Shown one piece after another: positions 1-11,418 of a stretch of DNA of 64,000 nt; the first letter of the stretch is position 1; the number at the start of each line of letters is the position of its first letter. Location: the NCBI GenBank assembly GCA_025266875.1, contig JALLLT010000006.1, positions 1,240,001 to 1,304,000 on the forward strand, given 5' to 3'. Both the position numbers and the translations under genes were made by a program. Origin of the DNA: Fennellomyces sp. T-0311 (Eukaryota; Mucoromycota; Mucoromycetes; Mucorales; Lichtheimiaceae). Under the pieces are notes generated by a model, which saw only the letters and a program-made list of their open reading frames with translations, searched no databases and had not been told where the DNA came from.

Positions 1-2010
1 AGGAGTAATGTGTGCAAGGAGTATTTGATCAATACATGAATACAAAACGTGCAGTATACAGTAAGCCAGTTTTTGTACCAGCTAATCACATGGATGACGT
101 TTTATTATTTCCTCGATATCGCCTTTTGCCCCGAAGATGCATTTAAACTAGCTATGTAGGGATAAAAGTTGCTCAATTGTCGCGGACGATGCAGGCCTAG
201 AACATGATACAAAACAACAACAGGAAATAATTCGGTCTCTGCAGCAGCGTAAGAGATATTATCAATAACGTACTGCGTGTATGAGTGATGCTTATTATAA
301 TAGACTATGAGTAACCTACACTACGAGAACTTCTTTTGTAGAGATAAAGGTAGGGTGCGTATATACTATATTGATAGGAAGAAGAATATATGTATATGTG
401 TGATTAGGTTTAAGGAATCCAACACATGTACATAATCACGATATTGTCAAGACGCTAAAATTATATGTATGTGATGTACGTTGGATCATGTGGCCTCATT
501 CACATTCTATAATGAAAGCATCCAGTTTTTCAAGTGGTGACGTGCACATAACTACATTTTTATTATTAAGCATTCGTAGATCAATCCAGCCAAACTTTTA
601 TTGTATTATGCGTCATTCGCATTGCGTAAAATGGATAGTATTATTCCCAACGATAAAGAGTCAGCATAGCCGTAGTAATCATTTATGTGCGTGTACGAAT
701 ATTCCATCCTCCGGATTGTAAGAGTACATTGGCTTCGATTGATTTCTATAGATAAAACATGCCAGCCTGCGGGCTGGTGACTCCATGCTAGATGGAAATT
801 GGGGAAGTGAAAATTGGGAACAGAAGGATGGATTGGGCTACCATGTGCTAATGCATGTCATTGCTTATTTCTTAAAAACTTTGAATATCACTTCTAAACG
901 AGAACGAAAAAAAATTACTCATCAGGTGCAACAAAAGGCAACATCGATTAATTCATCCCCTATTACCGATCATTTGCATCAGCCTAGCACCGTGCAAAAA
1001 CCGACTCTACGATATCTATATGACCAGGGTTTTCCTAATGTTTGGTTTAAACGTATCACTCTGCTATCGATGGGCAATCTTGATTGATAGCAAGTACTAA
1101 GGAGACTCAAATGTCAACAACGCTTACCTCGTGAATTACACAAAAGAATGTTTACTTAAAGTTATTCTTTCATTTTCTTTTTAGCATTAGCTGTTACCAA
1201 TCTGAGAAACAATCAAAAAGAGTTCAGGCGAGGGATATGTATCAGCTGATATAAAAAAGCCCAGCCCTTGATCGGCTATCATGCCGAATGGCATCCAACA
1301 TCAACAAATAGCCGCCCCCGTCTCTCTATAATGGCCATGCAGATGCTGGGGATAAAAGAAATTACATGTTTTTTTCTTTTCAATGCTCTGATAGAGGGGC
1401 TTGAAGAGCTTAATATGGAGGCGATACAAAAAAACTCCTGTCAACACAGCTAAAAGAGATCAAGGGCCCGGGCCCCAATATAGTAGCTATGGGGGGAGGG
1501 GAGCCAAGGAGCATTATAGTGCCGCTGACACAGTAATGCACTAAATAGCAAGTGTTACTTCACTGTGTAAATGAGATATGTGAAATAAAATGCATGCACA
1601 AGCAGGATCACCTTTTTTTTAGCCAACTTTTTTTAAGTTATACGTTAACGACCAGCGCCATATAGGTGTCACATCACCACTTTATCTCCCCCCTCCCTCC
1701 TTTTTTTAGCGATGCGAGATCTCGATAAGCCAAGCCCAAGTTCTTTACCCATTTCGGATATCGAGATCTCTTGGTAACATGAAAATGCAAACCTGGAGCC
1801 ATTCCGCCTGGTACAGAAAGCATTGAAAAAAAACAAATGTATGTAAAATAAAGCCTCGAACCCAACATTTAATTCAAACGTTTCAGACAAACACAAGCAA
1901 AAAAATCATTAAGAATAATATTAAGAGAAAAACTCATTTAACGTTTCCTCTTTCCTCGTGCATGCACGTAGAAAGAAGGGACTTGACAAAGGTGGATCGC
2001 TTTTTTGCTT
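1..2010. other. Gene-poor stretch
   Basis: No gene can be supported on either strand. The longest open frames (100 codons at 785-1087 plus, 77 codons at 488-721 plus) have no recognisable domain and no flanking splice signals. The sequence is AT-rich with runs of T and A. The right edge (about 1600-2010) is the 3' flank of the minus-strand GATA factor gene. Confidence 0.6.
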
Positions 2011-3553
2011 TCAGGGTGGGTGATCCCTAGGTCGACTCTCGTTGCATGTGGGCTGTGACACATAATTAATGAATGAGGTATCCGAACTCGAATGGCCGCC
2101 TATACCGACGCCTACTCTAGGAGGAGGGAGTTGAGATTCTGCATCCCGCGCAGGATACTCAATAATTCGCGGTGAAACAGACGGCCTGCCACTGTCAGCT
2201 TCATTTGGACCGATAGCGTAGCCTCGCTGTACAGTAAGTGATCCTCTTCTTAGAAGTTTGGAATAATCTGTACAATGTATCAATAAAAGGAGAGGGGACG
2301 CTGTTATTGAAACAAACAAGAAAAAAATACTTACGCAGACCACACGCATTGCACAATGTTCTTGCGCCGTCGGGCCCTCGGCGCCATTCGGGCGTTTCGG
2401 TTGTGTGGCAAGAATGGCAGCGCTGGCCGGCGCTATGATTGGCATTTACATTTAATAAAGCCATCCGTAAACGAAATAGTTAAGGGGATAATGAAGAAAC
2501 TCACGTTGTTTTTTTCTAGAAAAATGTTCATTTGGTTATTGCTTTTTTTACGCTGACAACAATGAGGGCAAATAACATACTGCTCGTCTTCGATAGCTTT
2601 GACGCATGCCAACTGCGTCCTGCAAGTTCCGCGCCCGGCGGATCATCACATATTCAGGCGATGTTGACAAGGGATCGGTTATCGGTGGAATGGATGCTGT
2701 TGTAGATGATGATGCTGATGCTGATGACTGGGTTGTTATGGTAGTGCTGGATGTTGCCTAGAAATCATAACTTTAATAAGGCAAAACAGCGGGCAACTCG
2801 GCAATAGAATGACCTTGGGTGGTTCGTCCTCGTCCATAGGAGATGATGATGATACTTCTTGTCTCAGCGTGTGCAAAAGACTGGTTGCTGACTTGGACAA
2901 TTGGTCGAGTCCGGCTTCTCTGTCCTGCACGCTCCAAGTCGACCATCCACGTCTTAGTTGCTCTATCTCCTGACATAATATCGCGCACGTCGCGACGGCC
3001 TAGATATGATCGATGTAAAAGGCTGCTGCTGTCTTTGGCTTGAAGTACGCAGTTACCTCGGAAAAGCAGCTTGTGTCGTCGGTAATCTTTGCGCTGTTGT
3101 TAGTGCTCAAAGGCGTCGGCGTCAGTGGCGGCAGCACGACAAAGTCCGTACTTTCGTTCGCGAGTGGTTGTTGCTGGAAGCCAATAGTGCCAGCACAAGC
3201 TTCTCGAAGAGGTGGTAGCAGCCCAATGTCATTCCGCTTCGTGTTGTGATTTTGGCTAAAAGACATGACAAGTTAGAAAAAAAGGGAAAGAAATTCCCTG
3301 GGGGGAGAAGGGAAAGAGATGCTTCTTAAGTTCCCACCATTCCCTTTCACTGCACACCAGGGGGTCACTAGGCATAAATGATATGTGGCCAAGCAGAGCG
3401 AGCAAGTAGCCATACGCCTCGTACCACGCAGGGACCACAACAAAAAGTCAAGATCAACACGTACTCATCTTCGGATTCAGACGTGCCATCAGGTGGGGCC
3501 GCTAGGGGCCGGACGTCATCAGATGATGACCTGCACAACAGAGCGACGTCCAT
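2011..3553 (-). CDS. GATA-type zinc-finger transcription factor (NsdD/WC-2 finger class)
   Basis: Predicted nuclear DNA-binding regulator. A single fungal class-IVb GATA finger (CX2C-X18-CX2C) is visible: CHSC, then TPEWRRGP and [10 protein letters not shown], followed across an intron by HYSKLLRRG. The finger exon lies near 2330-2450, and the last exon runs from about 2275 to the stop at 2011. Upstream exons join in frame: start ATG at 3553, donor GTACGT at 3464, acceptor ending at 3256, second intron 3056-3000. These encode a serine- and acid-rich disordered N-terminus ([15 protein letters not shown]) and a short helical stretch ([19 protein letters not shown]). A further exon with CPHC lies near 2520-2630, but its left splice site is unresolved. 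I see no PAS domain, which argues against a canonical WC-2 photoreceptor partner and favours an NsdD/SUB-1-like developmental regulator. The family call is firm; the subfamily is inference. Confidence 0.8.
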
Positions 3554-3683
3554 TAACCGCAACGATAAAGAAGGTTAAGGTTGGAGAGTAGTAAAAAAGG
3601 GTTCGTGACTCTACTGGTAAAAATTATCGCTCGTGGTTATTATTATTTATTTGGCTTTTTTTTACTGAAATAATATATGGAAT

Positions 3684-6024
3684 CTATCGTGACACTGGCT
3701 TTCCGGCTAACACATCCACGATCTCCTGGTAGGATAGTGTCTCGTATTCTATCAGCGCTTTTGCCAAGCGGTCCAGCTCGTCCCGATGCGTCGTCAGAAT
3801 CTCCTTTGCTCGGGCCTCAGAAGACTCGACCAGCACTTTGATCTCGTTCTCAATTGCCTGCTTCGTGGGCGCACTGAGCAGTTGCATATCTTCGTCGTCG
3901 TGGCTGATGGGTCCGATCTTGTCGCTCATGCCATAATTCCGTACCATCCGCTTGGCAACATCCGTCGCCTTGACGATATCACTATGGGCGCCGCTCGTGA
4001 CGTTGTCTGCACCAAAGATCATTTCCTCAGCTACACGACCCCCCATGCATACATCAATTTGGGCCATGTATTCTCGCTTGGTGAACGAATCCTACATGAA
4101 GAATTAAGTGATCAGTTCCATTTGCTATATGTATAAAATATGCACGCTCCCCAAACCTTGTCCATTTCAGGCAATTGTATCGTTACACCGAGTGCCGATC
4201 CTCGAGGCATGATGGTGGCCTTGTGCAATGGCATGGCGCCTGGGGTATAATAGGCAACCAGCGCGTGGCCGCCTTCATGATAAGCTGTCACTCGCTTGCT
4301 TTGATCCGTAATGACAGCCGAACGTCTTTCAGCACCCATCAGAATCTTGTCCTTGGCAAATTCCAGATGATGCAGTGTTACTTCCCGGCATCCTTCCCGC
4401 GTGGCCTTTATCGCCGCTTGGTTTACTAAATTGGCCAAATCAGCTCCGCTAAACCCAGGTGTGCCACGACCGATCACGCTGACATCCACCGCACTGTCCA
4501 CTTGTACGCTTTTCATGTGATGCTTGAGAATCTCGATACGTCCCCGAACATCTGGTAATGGCACGTTCACATGTCGATCGAATCGTCCAGGACGGACCAG
4601 AGCCTTATCAAGAAGCTCAGGAAAGTTGGTTGCCGCGATAAAGATCACGCCCTCCGTTTGCGAGAATCCGTCCAGATCGACAAGCAGCTGGTTCAGCGTT
4701 TGCTTCATGTACGACTGGTCTTTTGGATTCCGCTTCGACCCGATCGCGTCAATCTCATCGATAAATACTATGCTGGGCGCTTTGCTTCTTGCAGCGGCTG
4801 TAACATGCAAAGAATTACCACATGATTGTTATACTAGCCTAAAAATACTCAAACATACCGAACAACTCGCGAACCCGACGCGCACCAACACCGACATACA
4901 TCTCATCGAACTCACTACCGCTCATGAAGAAGAATGGCACGCCTGCTTCGCCCGCTACTGCACGCGCTAGCATGGTCTTACCCGTGCCTGGAGGACCTGT
5001 CAACAGCACGCCTTTGGGAAGCTTTCCGCCGAGCTCGGTGAACTTTTGAGGGTTTCGCAGAAACTGGACGATCTCTTCCAACTCTTGCTTGGCTTCATCC
5101 ACACCTTGCACGTCCTCAAATCGCACCACTTGCTGGTTGCTAGGCTCGTATTCGATCTGGGATGATGCTGTTTTCAGTAGCCCAGAGTTCTCCAATGCCA
5201 GTGAAAGCAGTGTGAGGATGCAAAGAGCATACGTCAATGTGATTCCAACCCACCGAAGTGCGCGCCAAAACATGTATTTCCGTGCTAATCCAAATCGTGC
5301 GTTAGTGTCCAAATCAACCTTATGCTCCAATTTCCTTATTACCTTCTTCGACAACCACATAGATCGGGCTGCCCTTGTTTCCAGCGCCCGGTGGCAATGT
5401 GACACCTCCTTCCACGGATAGCGTCTTGCCCGCATAGCCACGAGACGCTACTAGCTGCTGTAACACTTGTCTTGGGAGCACTACACGGACGCTACGTTAC
5501 TAGAATTCTTTGGTTGTGTTGCCTGGTTTTTCTTTACCTTGTTGCCCTGATCCTTTTGCTCCCGCTGCTTCCATGGTAGCCTCCAGCTTTTGCATAATCC
5601 GTGGCAGGATGACCTCCGACTGACCTGTCTGTGCAAGTGCCGCAATATAAGCCTGCCAACATTCTTCATCATGTGCAAAGTTGCCTCGTTCAAATCGAGC
5701 AATTAGAGCCTGCGGATTCTTTGACCTTAACCATTCCTAAATACATACACAATAAGCGCTTATTACATAGATCCACCTTTATCCCTCTTTTACTTTGTAT
5801 AGGGCGGCCTGCCGCCGTGGATCGTCTGGAAACATGTTGGCATCTTGTTCAAGTTTTGTTAATCGTCGATGGTTGACAAAACGAAAGGATCGAGCCCATG
5901 AAGTCGAAGGCGTCGAACTAGAAAGAGTGCGTCGCTGCTGTTGAATAGCAAATTGGGGCGAAACATGCCACGTAGCCTTCAACAGTCTTGTAGGATCGAG
6001 ATCGGCTCTCCGGGATTCCGGAAA
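3684..6024 (-). CDS. YME1: Mitochondrial i-AAA protease Yme1 (FtsH family)
   Basis: ATP-dependent zinc metalloprotease of the mitochondrial inner membrane, with its catalytic face in the intermembrane space; in yeast it degrades unassembled inner-membrane and intermembrane-space proteins. In order: Arg/Ser-rich presequence ([10 protein letters not shown]), a helical region, one membrane segment ([18 protein letters not shown], near 5260-5210), then the AAA domain with Walker A GPPGTGKT, Walker B FIDEID and arginine-finger region RPGRFDRH. The protease domain has the zinc site HEGGH, and the C-terminus ends [13 protein letters not shown]. Introns removed by frame and family continuity include 4838-4801, one near 4130-4090, one after 5342, and one between 5550 and 5495. 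The first coding exon is unresolved: the acceptor at 6026-6025 is clear, and a matching phase-0 donor (GTAAAG at 6086) suggests an upstream exon near 6087-6130, but I see no convincing ATG. Confidence 0.95.
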
Positions 6025-6129
6025 CTATTACTTAAAAGTTAAAAGGGCACCACCCTGGTATAATTGACGACGTTTTTCTTCTTTACTTGATCCAATCGGC
6101 GTTGCGATATAAATGTTCGATACCGATCG

Positions 6130-6995
6130 TGGCGGGGACCATTGGAAGGTAAAAAAGACGATGATCGGATTCGGCGTAAAAAGTTCGATGCTTCGGTTGC
6201 AACTACTGCAAGCTAATTCAAAGCAGTTAGCTCCATTACTGTTCAAGGTAACGAGATATGATTTACCTGTTTTGAAAATACAGCCGCACTGCTTGCAGAC
6301 ATTCGTTTACAAAATAAAGAGAGTGGCTATATCAGTCGAGTTTCGTCTCTCGCTGTGCTGCCTGAACCCTGCAATTGCCAATTCATTCTGGCGGCGGACT
6401 TGCCCACCACCACCAATAGCAACGCTTTTGCTGTGAGTAAGGCTGGTGATGGACAGCCAACAAGCATTTATGCCTCATACGCATTTCTCGCAGTTGCGCT
6501 ATTGAGCTCGTTCGGGCCCTTGTTTAATGTGTAACATTGGCACTAACCTCGAATATGGATACGTTTTTACTTATTATTGACCATGTCGTTCGCTATACAT
6601 AGTAACCAACGCGGATGTATATCATTCTTACTTTTCAAAGAAGTCGGGGCATCTCTGCGACAAAGCTATTAATAGCGATGATATACATCTTCCAATCACA
6701 GCAGTTGCGTAGAACATTTGGAACGGCCGTAGTGACCGGTCAAGTCCGTTACTAGGTAACAGCAGCTACGACTTTCTATTCAGAAATAATGATATCAGCC
6801 ATCCTGCTGCTCGGGTTTCAATGACGCGAGTTACAATGCATCACCGGGCTATTTTTACAGGGGGGGGGGGCCGGAACGTCAAGACGGTTCGCTCCTCAAA
6901 AAAAAAGAATTTCACAGAAGCAAAAAAAAAACGCTAGAAAACAATGAGTCCATTCATGCGTCATAGTGCGCGCATGTTACACACACATCGGTCAA
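6130..6995. other. Intergenic region between YME1 and the mitochondrial repeat-protein gene
   Basis: No gene is seen. It should contain the YME1 5' end and promoter on the minus strand, and the upstream region of the plus-strand gene at 7057. It holds a perfect 12-bp inverted repeat (6614-6625 and 6678-6689) and a run of ten G at about 6861-6870. Confidence 0.5.
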
Positions 6996-7004
6996 TATAA
7001 AAAA
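6996..7004 (+). promoter_or_regulatory. TATA box of the mitochondrial repeat-protein gene
   Basis: TATAAAAAA lies 53 bp upstream of the ATG at 7057, a normal spacing for a fungal gene with a short 5' leader. It supports the chosen start. Confidence 0.55.
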
Positions 7005-7056
7005 CGACGCTTGGTCCAAAACCTGCTTTTCATCTGCATACATTCAACGATAAAAA

Positions 7057-7758
7057 ATGCTTTCCCGAACTGTTCAACGTGCTGTATCGAAAAGATTCTA
7101 CGCTACTGCCGGAAGCAACGTAGCAACAGGCAAACCTGGAGGTGGTTCTGCGGGTCCAAGCAGCGGTGGAAGCGGTAACAACAACGGTCTTATCCTCGGT
7201 CTCGTGGCCGGCGGTGGTGTTGCTGCCTACCTTTATAAAAAGAGTCAAGAACCAAAAGGTAATGCACATATATACAGATTGTATGCATGGCCGAGAAGCT
7301 AATATATAGTCTTAGGTGGTGATGCTCAAAAGAACTCGGATGATCTAAAGGAATCTGTCGGTGATAAAGCTGCAGAAGCCCGCGGTTACGTTGACGCCGT
7401 CAAAACCGAAGCACGCGACGAATATGCCAATGCAAAGGAAGCTGCCTCGGATAAAGCTGCTGAAGCAAGAGGCTATGTAGATGCTGCAAGAACCAAGGCC
7501 AGTGACGAATATGCGAACGCCAAAGAGGCTGCCAATGACGCAAGTGCGGAAGCACAAGGCTACGTCGAAGCCGCCAAAACCAAATTGAATAGTACAGTGG
7601 ATAGTGCCAAGGAAACTGCATCCAACACTGCAGCACAAGCTCAAAATTATGTGGACGCGGCCAAGAACAAGATTGTTGGTGCCGGAGATGAGGCCAAAGG
7701 ATACGTAGACGATGCATCAAAGAAGGCACAGGAAGAAGCAGAAAAGCTGAAGAAATAA
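7057..7758 (+). CDS. Mitochondrially targeted LEA-like protein with 29-residue repeats
   Basis: Two exons: 7057-7259 and about 7317-7758, joined by a GTAATG...TTAG intron, give a protein of roughly 214 residues. The N-terminus (MLSRTVQRAVSKRFYATAG) is an Arg-rich amphipathic presequence with a typical cleavage region. A Gly/Ser linker and a short hydrophobic segment (LILGLVAGGGVAAYLY) follow. The rest is Lys/Glu/Ala-rich and helical: units starting DKAAEARGYVDA repeat every 87 nt (7363, 7450, 7537, a degenerate unit at 7624), ending EEAEKLKK. Repeated amphipathic K/E/A helices with GYV/Y positions resemble group-3 LEA or apolipoprotein-like proteins. Inference: a membrane-anchored inner-membrane or matrix protein that protects membranes during drying or stress. 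No enzyme motif. Its stop is only 26 bp from that of TBCK on the other strand. Confidence 0.8.
7363..7698 (+). repeat. In-frame 87-nt tandem repeats
   Basis: Coding repeats of 29 codons begin at 7363, 7450, 7537 and 7624. The first two share DKAAEARGYVDA and DEYANAKEAA; the third and fourth are more diverged and the last is shortened. The spacing is exact, which implies duplication without indels. Confidence 0.8.
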
Positions 7759-7784
7759 AAACAATTATAGACACCAACTTTTTA

Positions 7785-10700
7785 TCATCGTTTGGAAAGG
7801 GGGGTAGGCACTTTACATCGCCATATAACAAAGGGTGGTTCGGATCCTTTTCCTTTGTATCCAGCAGTCGTTTGTTTCTGGGGACGGCAGGTGCATAATC
7901 GACCACCACTAGAAGTGCTATAAAACCACTCAGCTGCTTCAATTCCGCCTTGCAAAACAGCCGTTCGCGGAAAGTGGTGATGTTGAACAATCTCAGCTGC
8001 AAACTGTTGGGCGTTCATATTAAAATCCGTGCTTATCCTTTTTATCAAATTAGAATTTACCTCTGGACCCTGTTTTTCGCTATCATCTGCAACAATAACA
8101 TGGTACTTGCGATTGAGTTTCCGCAATATAGATGCATAACTTTGAAGTTGACTTGGTTGGACATTCATTGAAGATGCAAGGTGGCCAGCAACAAACCTAT
8201 AATGAGTGAGTATCGGAAGGTTTTGGAAGGACCCTGCAGAATGCACTACGCTTACTCATGATCCGACCGAATGTCAAGAACCAATGTATATGGTGAAATC
8301 TTGGGGAAATCGGCTATATCTATCCGGGGGGCAAGCTCCTGCTTCTTGGTCTCAATTGGAAGAGGCTTCTCCCACCAATTCTATATGTAAATGCATGCAT
8401 GAGACTTTTTTTCAGTCCTGTTGCTGAACATACATGTATACTTACTTGGCCCTCCTTTTCAGAAATAGGCGCAATGGGTCGCAACGTAACAACACTTGGA
8501 GGCGTTACTTTGCACATACTCATTGCACTCTGGATACATTTTTCAATATCAATCTTGGGGAAGTGTTCAGAAAATAACGAGATGCATCCGTTGAACTCGT
8601 ATTTCAGTAATTCGTCTCGGATTTGTCGCAGAATTGCAACGCCAACAAACAGCGGAAGTGAAGGTGGTCCCACAACAAATTTGTCCCATAAATGATACAC
8701 CTTATCAAGTGGGAATACATCTAATCATTTGCATGAGTAACTAATGTCACATGGAAAGGATTACTCCAACTTACGCGTAAAGAGGGTAAGAAACCATCGA
8801 ATTGCGTAAAGATCGGGAACGAATCCAATCGTATCGATATGAGCAGATAATTCAGGATCGTGATAACTAAGTACATGGCGAAACACTGCAAAGTAATCCT
8901 GGAGGACTGCCGAATTATCCTTTAGGAAAAAGTTATTTAAAAACTTTAAAATGAATTTTTGTAGACATGCGAATGCCAGCGCTTCATCATTGAAGTTGAG
9001 AGTCAGGAACGGCGCGCATAGTGAATCGAGACCTGAAAAAATAATAGAAGATAAAAAAAACCGTGGTGGAATTAAATTAGAGGCTTTACCTTGCCAATAC
9101 ACCCACTTTTTGTTCACTGAAACCCATGACTTCAGTAGCCGGCGCAACTTTTCATGACCTGTAGATGAAGCAAGCAGCTGATTGTATTGGTGACATCGTG
9201 GCACATCTGTATTTTTCCCCAGTTCATCAATAAGCCTACGTTTCATATCAATTTCCATTCTTTTCTTACCAACATCTATCTGTTATAAGAATATAGGCCC
9301 TTAGTTACACCATGCAGTAAAAGAGTGAAAATAATTTACCTGCCGTTCAGATGTCATATCATTATATTTGTCGATACGGTTATATGCAGTCTCCACGTCC
9401 CCGTGAACGTCTAGGATGGCGGCCCAGATTTTGCCGCGTAAGAGTGGGGGTATATCGACCTTGGCGTGATGCAAGATTTCATTGTGTGAAGCCGGGTATT
9501 GTCTCAAAAGTTCCGCAAACAAACGCTGGCGATGATTTTGATAATTTACATCCTGTTCACGTAATGACAGCGGCCGTCTAGGAACAGAAGCGTGCGTGGG
9601 AGTAGAAGGCGTTGCCGTGCCAACCGAAATTGAGGATGAAGAACGTGATCGATTCATGCTGCTGAGAGAAAACGTACGATTCAATGAACGAGATGTTGAT
9701 GGTGTGGTTGGTGTAGCTGTCATATGCGCACTACTTGGTGGGCCGTTACCAATCGTGAATGTCGCTGGTGATAATAGTTCATCATCAAACACAAGATCAT
9801 CGTTATCATCTTTGAGTTTTTCAGCTTCCTTTGCCAAAAAGTTCACGTCGTTTTCGTCGGGCACCATGAAATAATCCGCATCCCATTCGAAGCGTTCGGA
9901 AGCACGCCGATCCTCTTCCAACCGCTGATATAATTCCTTAAAACTGAGTACATACATGGTGTCAGAATACAATTGTGTGGTATCCACCATGACTTGTCCG
10001 ATTTCAGCATTGTTGTCAACAAAATAGACACGTGGAAGTCGCTCGATCACTGGCATGGATAAAAAGACACCGCGTTTGACAAGACTGAGCTCTACGTCGC
10101 CACCCGCCAATCGCCATAAATGGTATATATGTGACAAGGGAAGATCTGCCAACACGTCCGTTGGTGGCATTTGCGGTTTTTTCGAACTGTTGATATCTTT
10201 GCTTTCGGGATATAGTTCTGCGGAGGCGAGAATTGGACCTTGCACCCATTCATGTTCTTTTTGTATATTCTTGTTGACCGAAAGAAACGGCATGGATAGA
10301 ATTTGATGGTAGTCGGGTCGTTTGGTATGCGATACTTGGAGATAGGTGAGCATCATTTGTCGAAATTCCTCCACTTCCACTTGGGAATTCACATTGTCAT
10401 CTTTGATGTTGCCTTGCAAAAAATTGAGTATGTCCTTGTTGATATCCAGCGACTCAATATCTTGATGATGCCACACATCCTCGTCATCCTTGGCCCATTC
10501 CATCAACGTGATCAATGAGTCGAAAATTAACCCTGGGTCCGACGTGGTCCAGAAGGAATTGCGACAGAACTGTTCAACCAGAATAACACCTACTGCCCAG
10601 CAATCTCGCTAAGATAGACAAAAAAGTCAACAACTCCTTTTCACATGATTGCGACGTGGTGTAATACCCTATCATATGTGTGGACGTCTGTATATGCCCC

Positions 10701-11418
10701 AAGGAGACATTCAGGAGCTAAATAGCTCGGATATCTTGATTATCGAGTCATTAATCATGCTGTTTTCTTTTGTGCGCCCTTCTCTCACCCCCTGCCTACC
10801 CGATCGGAAAGTCAACGTCAACGCCACGGCCCGTCATATAATAAAGTCCATATCCTGAAAGCTTAATTCGATTCTTGTTGTCCAATAGTATGTTGTGTGG
10901 GGACAAGGCCGCATGAACAACGTTATTCTGCTGCAAATACGCCAACACGCCAAATAGCTCACGAGCATATTGCTGCAGGAGTTTTATACTTTACAGGGAT
11001 TAGTATAACTAGTATATAAAAGCGGTGAGTCTTTTACCTAACTGGCGAAGGGTTTTCTGCCTTCACACTACGCGCCTTTAGTAACGAGTTGTCATGGTAT
11101 TCGCTAATGACGAAAAGTCTGTCTAAGGACGGCAAATCAATAGATTAGCTCGAAGCTTCAACAGGCTTCTTGTATACTCGACATGTTACCATGTTTCCCT
11201 CGGTGAATTTCGACATACTCGCATAGATTCTCGTGGCACAACGTCTTTAATAGCTGGAAACGGCCCATGATCTGGGACGGAGCGGAGACTGCCAAATGAC
11301 CTGATTGCGCGAGTTCTTCTGACGACCTTGCAGACGCTACGAAATTGCACGATGCAAGTTTAGGCGTAGGCCTATCATGATGTACTTTGAGATCGATGGC
11401 GTTGGCAAATAGTGCCAT
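7785..11418 (-). CDS. TBCK: TBCK: pseudokinase-TBC-rhodanese protein
   Basis: Large multi-exon gene matching the TBCK architecture. N-terminal protein-kinase fold: GRFQLLKT...[12 protein letters not shown] near 11250, then [12 protein letters not shown] replacing the catalytic HRD, and [10 protein letters not shown] replacing DFG, so it should be a pseudokinase. A 67-nt exon (10734-10668) encoding [12 protein letters not shown] links VDFPIG to [11 protein letters not shown] Ser/Thr-rich linker follows near 9750-9560. The TBC Rab-GAP domain keeps the Arg finger (TDVPRCHQY) and the Gln finger (VYWQG), plus [10 protein letters not shown], so GAP activity is plausible. The C-terminal rhodanese-like domain ([19 protein letters not shown]) has no Cys in its active-site loop. 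In animals TBCK takes part in endosomal and mTOR regulation and the FERRY complex. Start ATG at 11418; stop at 7785. Confidence 0.92.

Noticed and set aside
785..1087. 100-codon open frame at the left edge
   Set aside because: No homology signature, no consistent codon use, and isolated from splice sites.
1845..1900. GGGTTCGAGGC on the minus strand, resembling a tRNA T-arm
   Set aside because: No acceptor stem or D-arm sequence can be paired with it.
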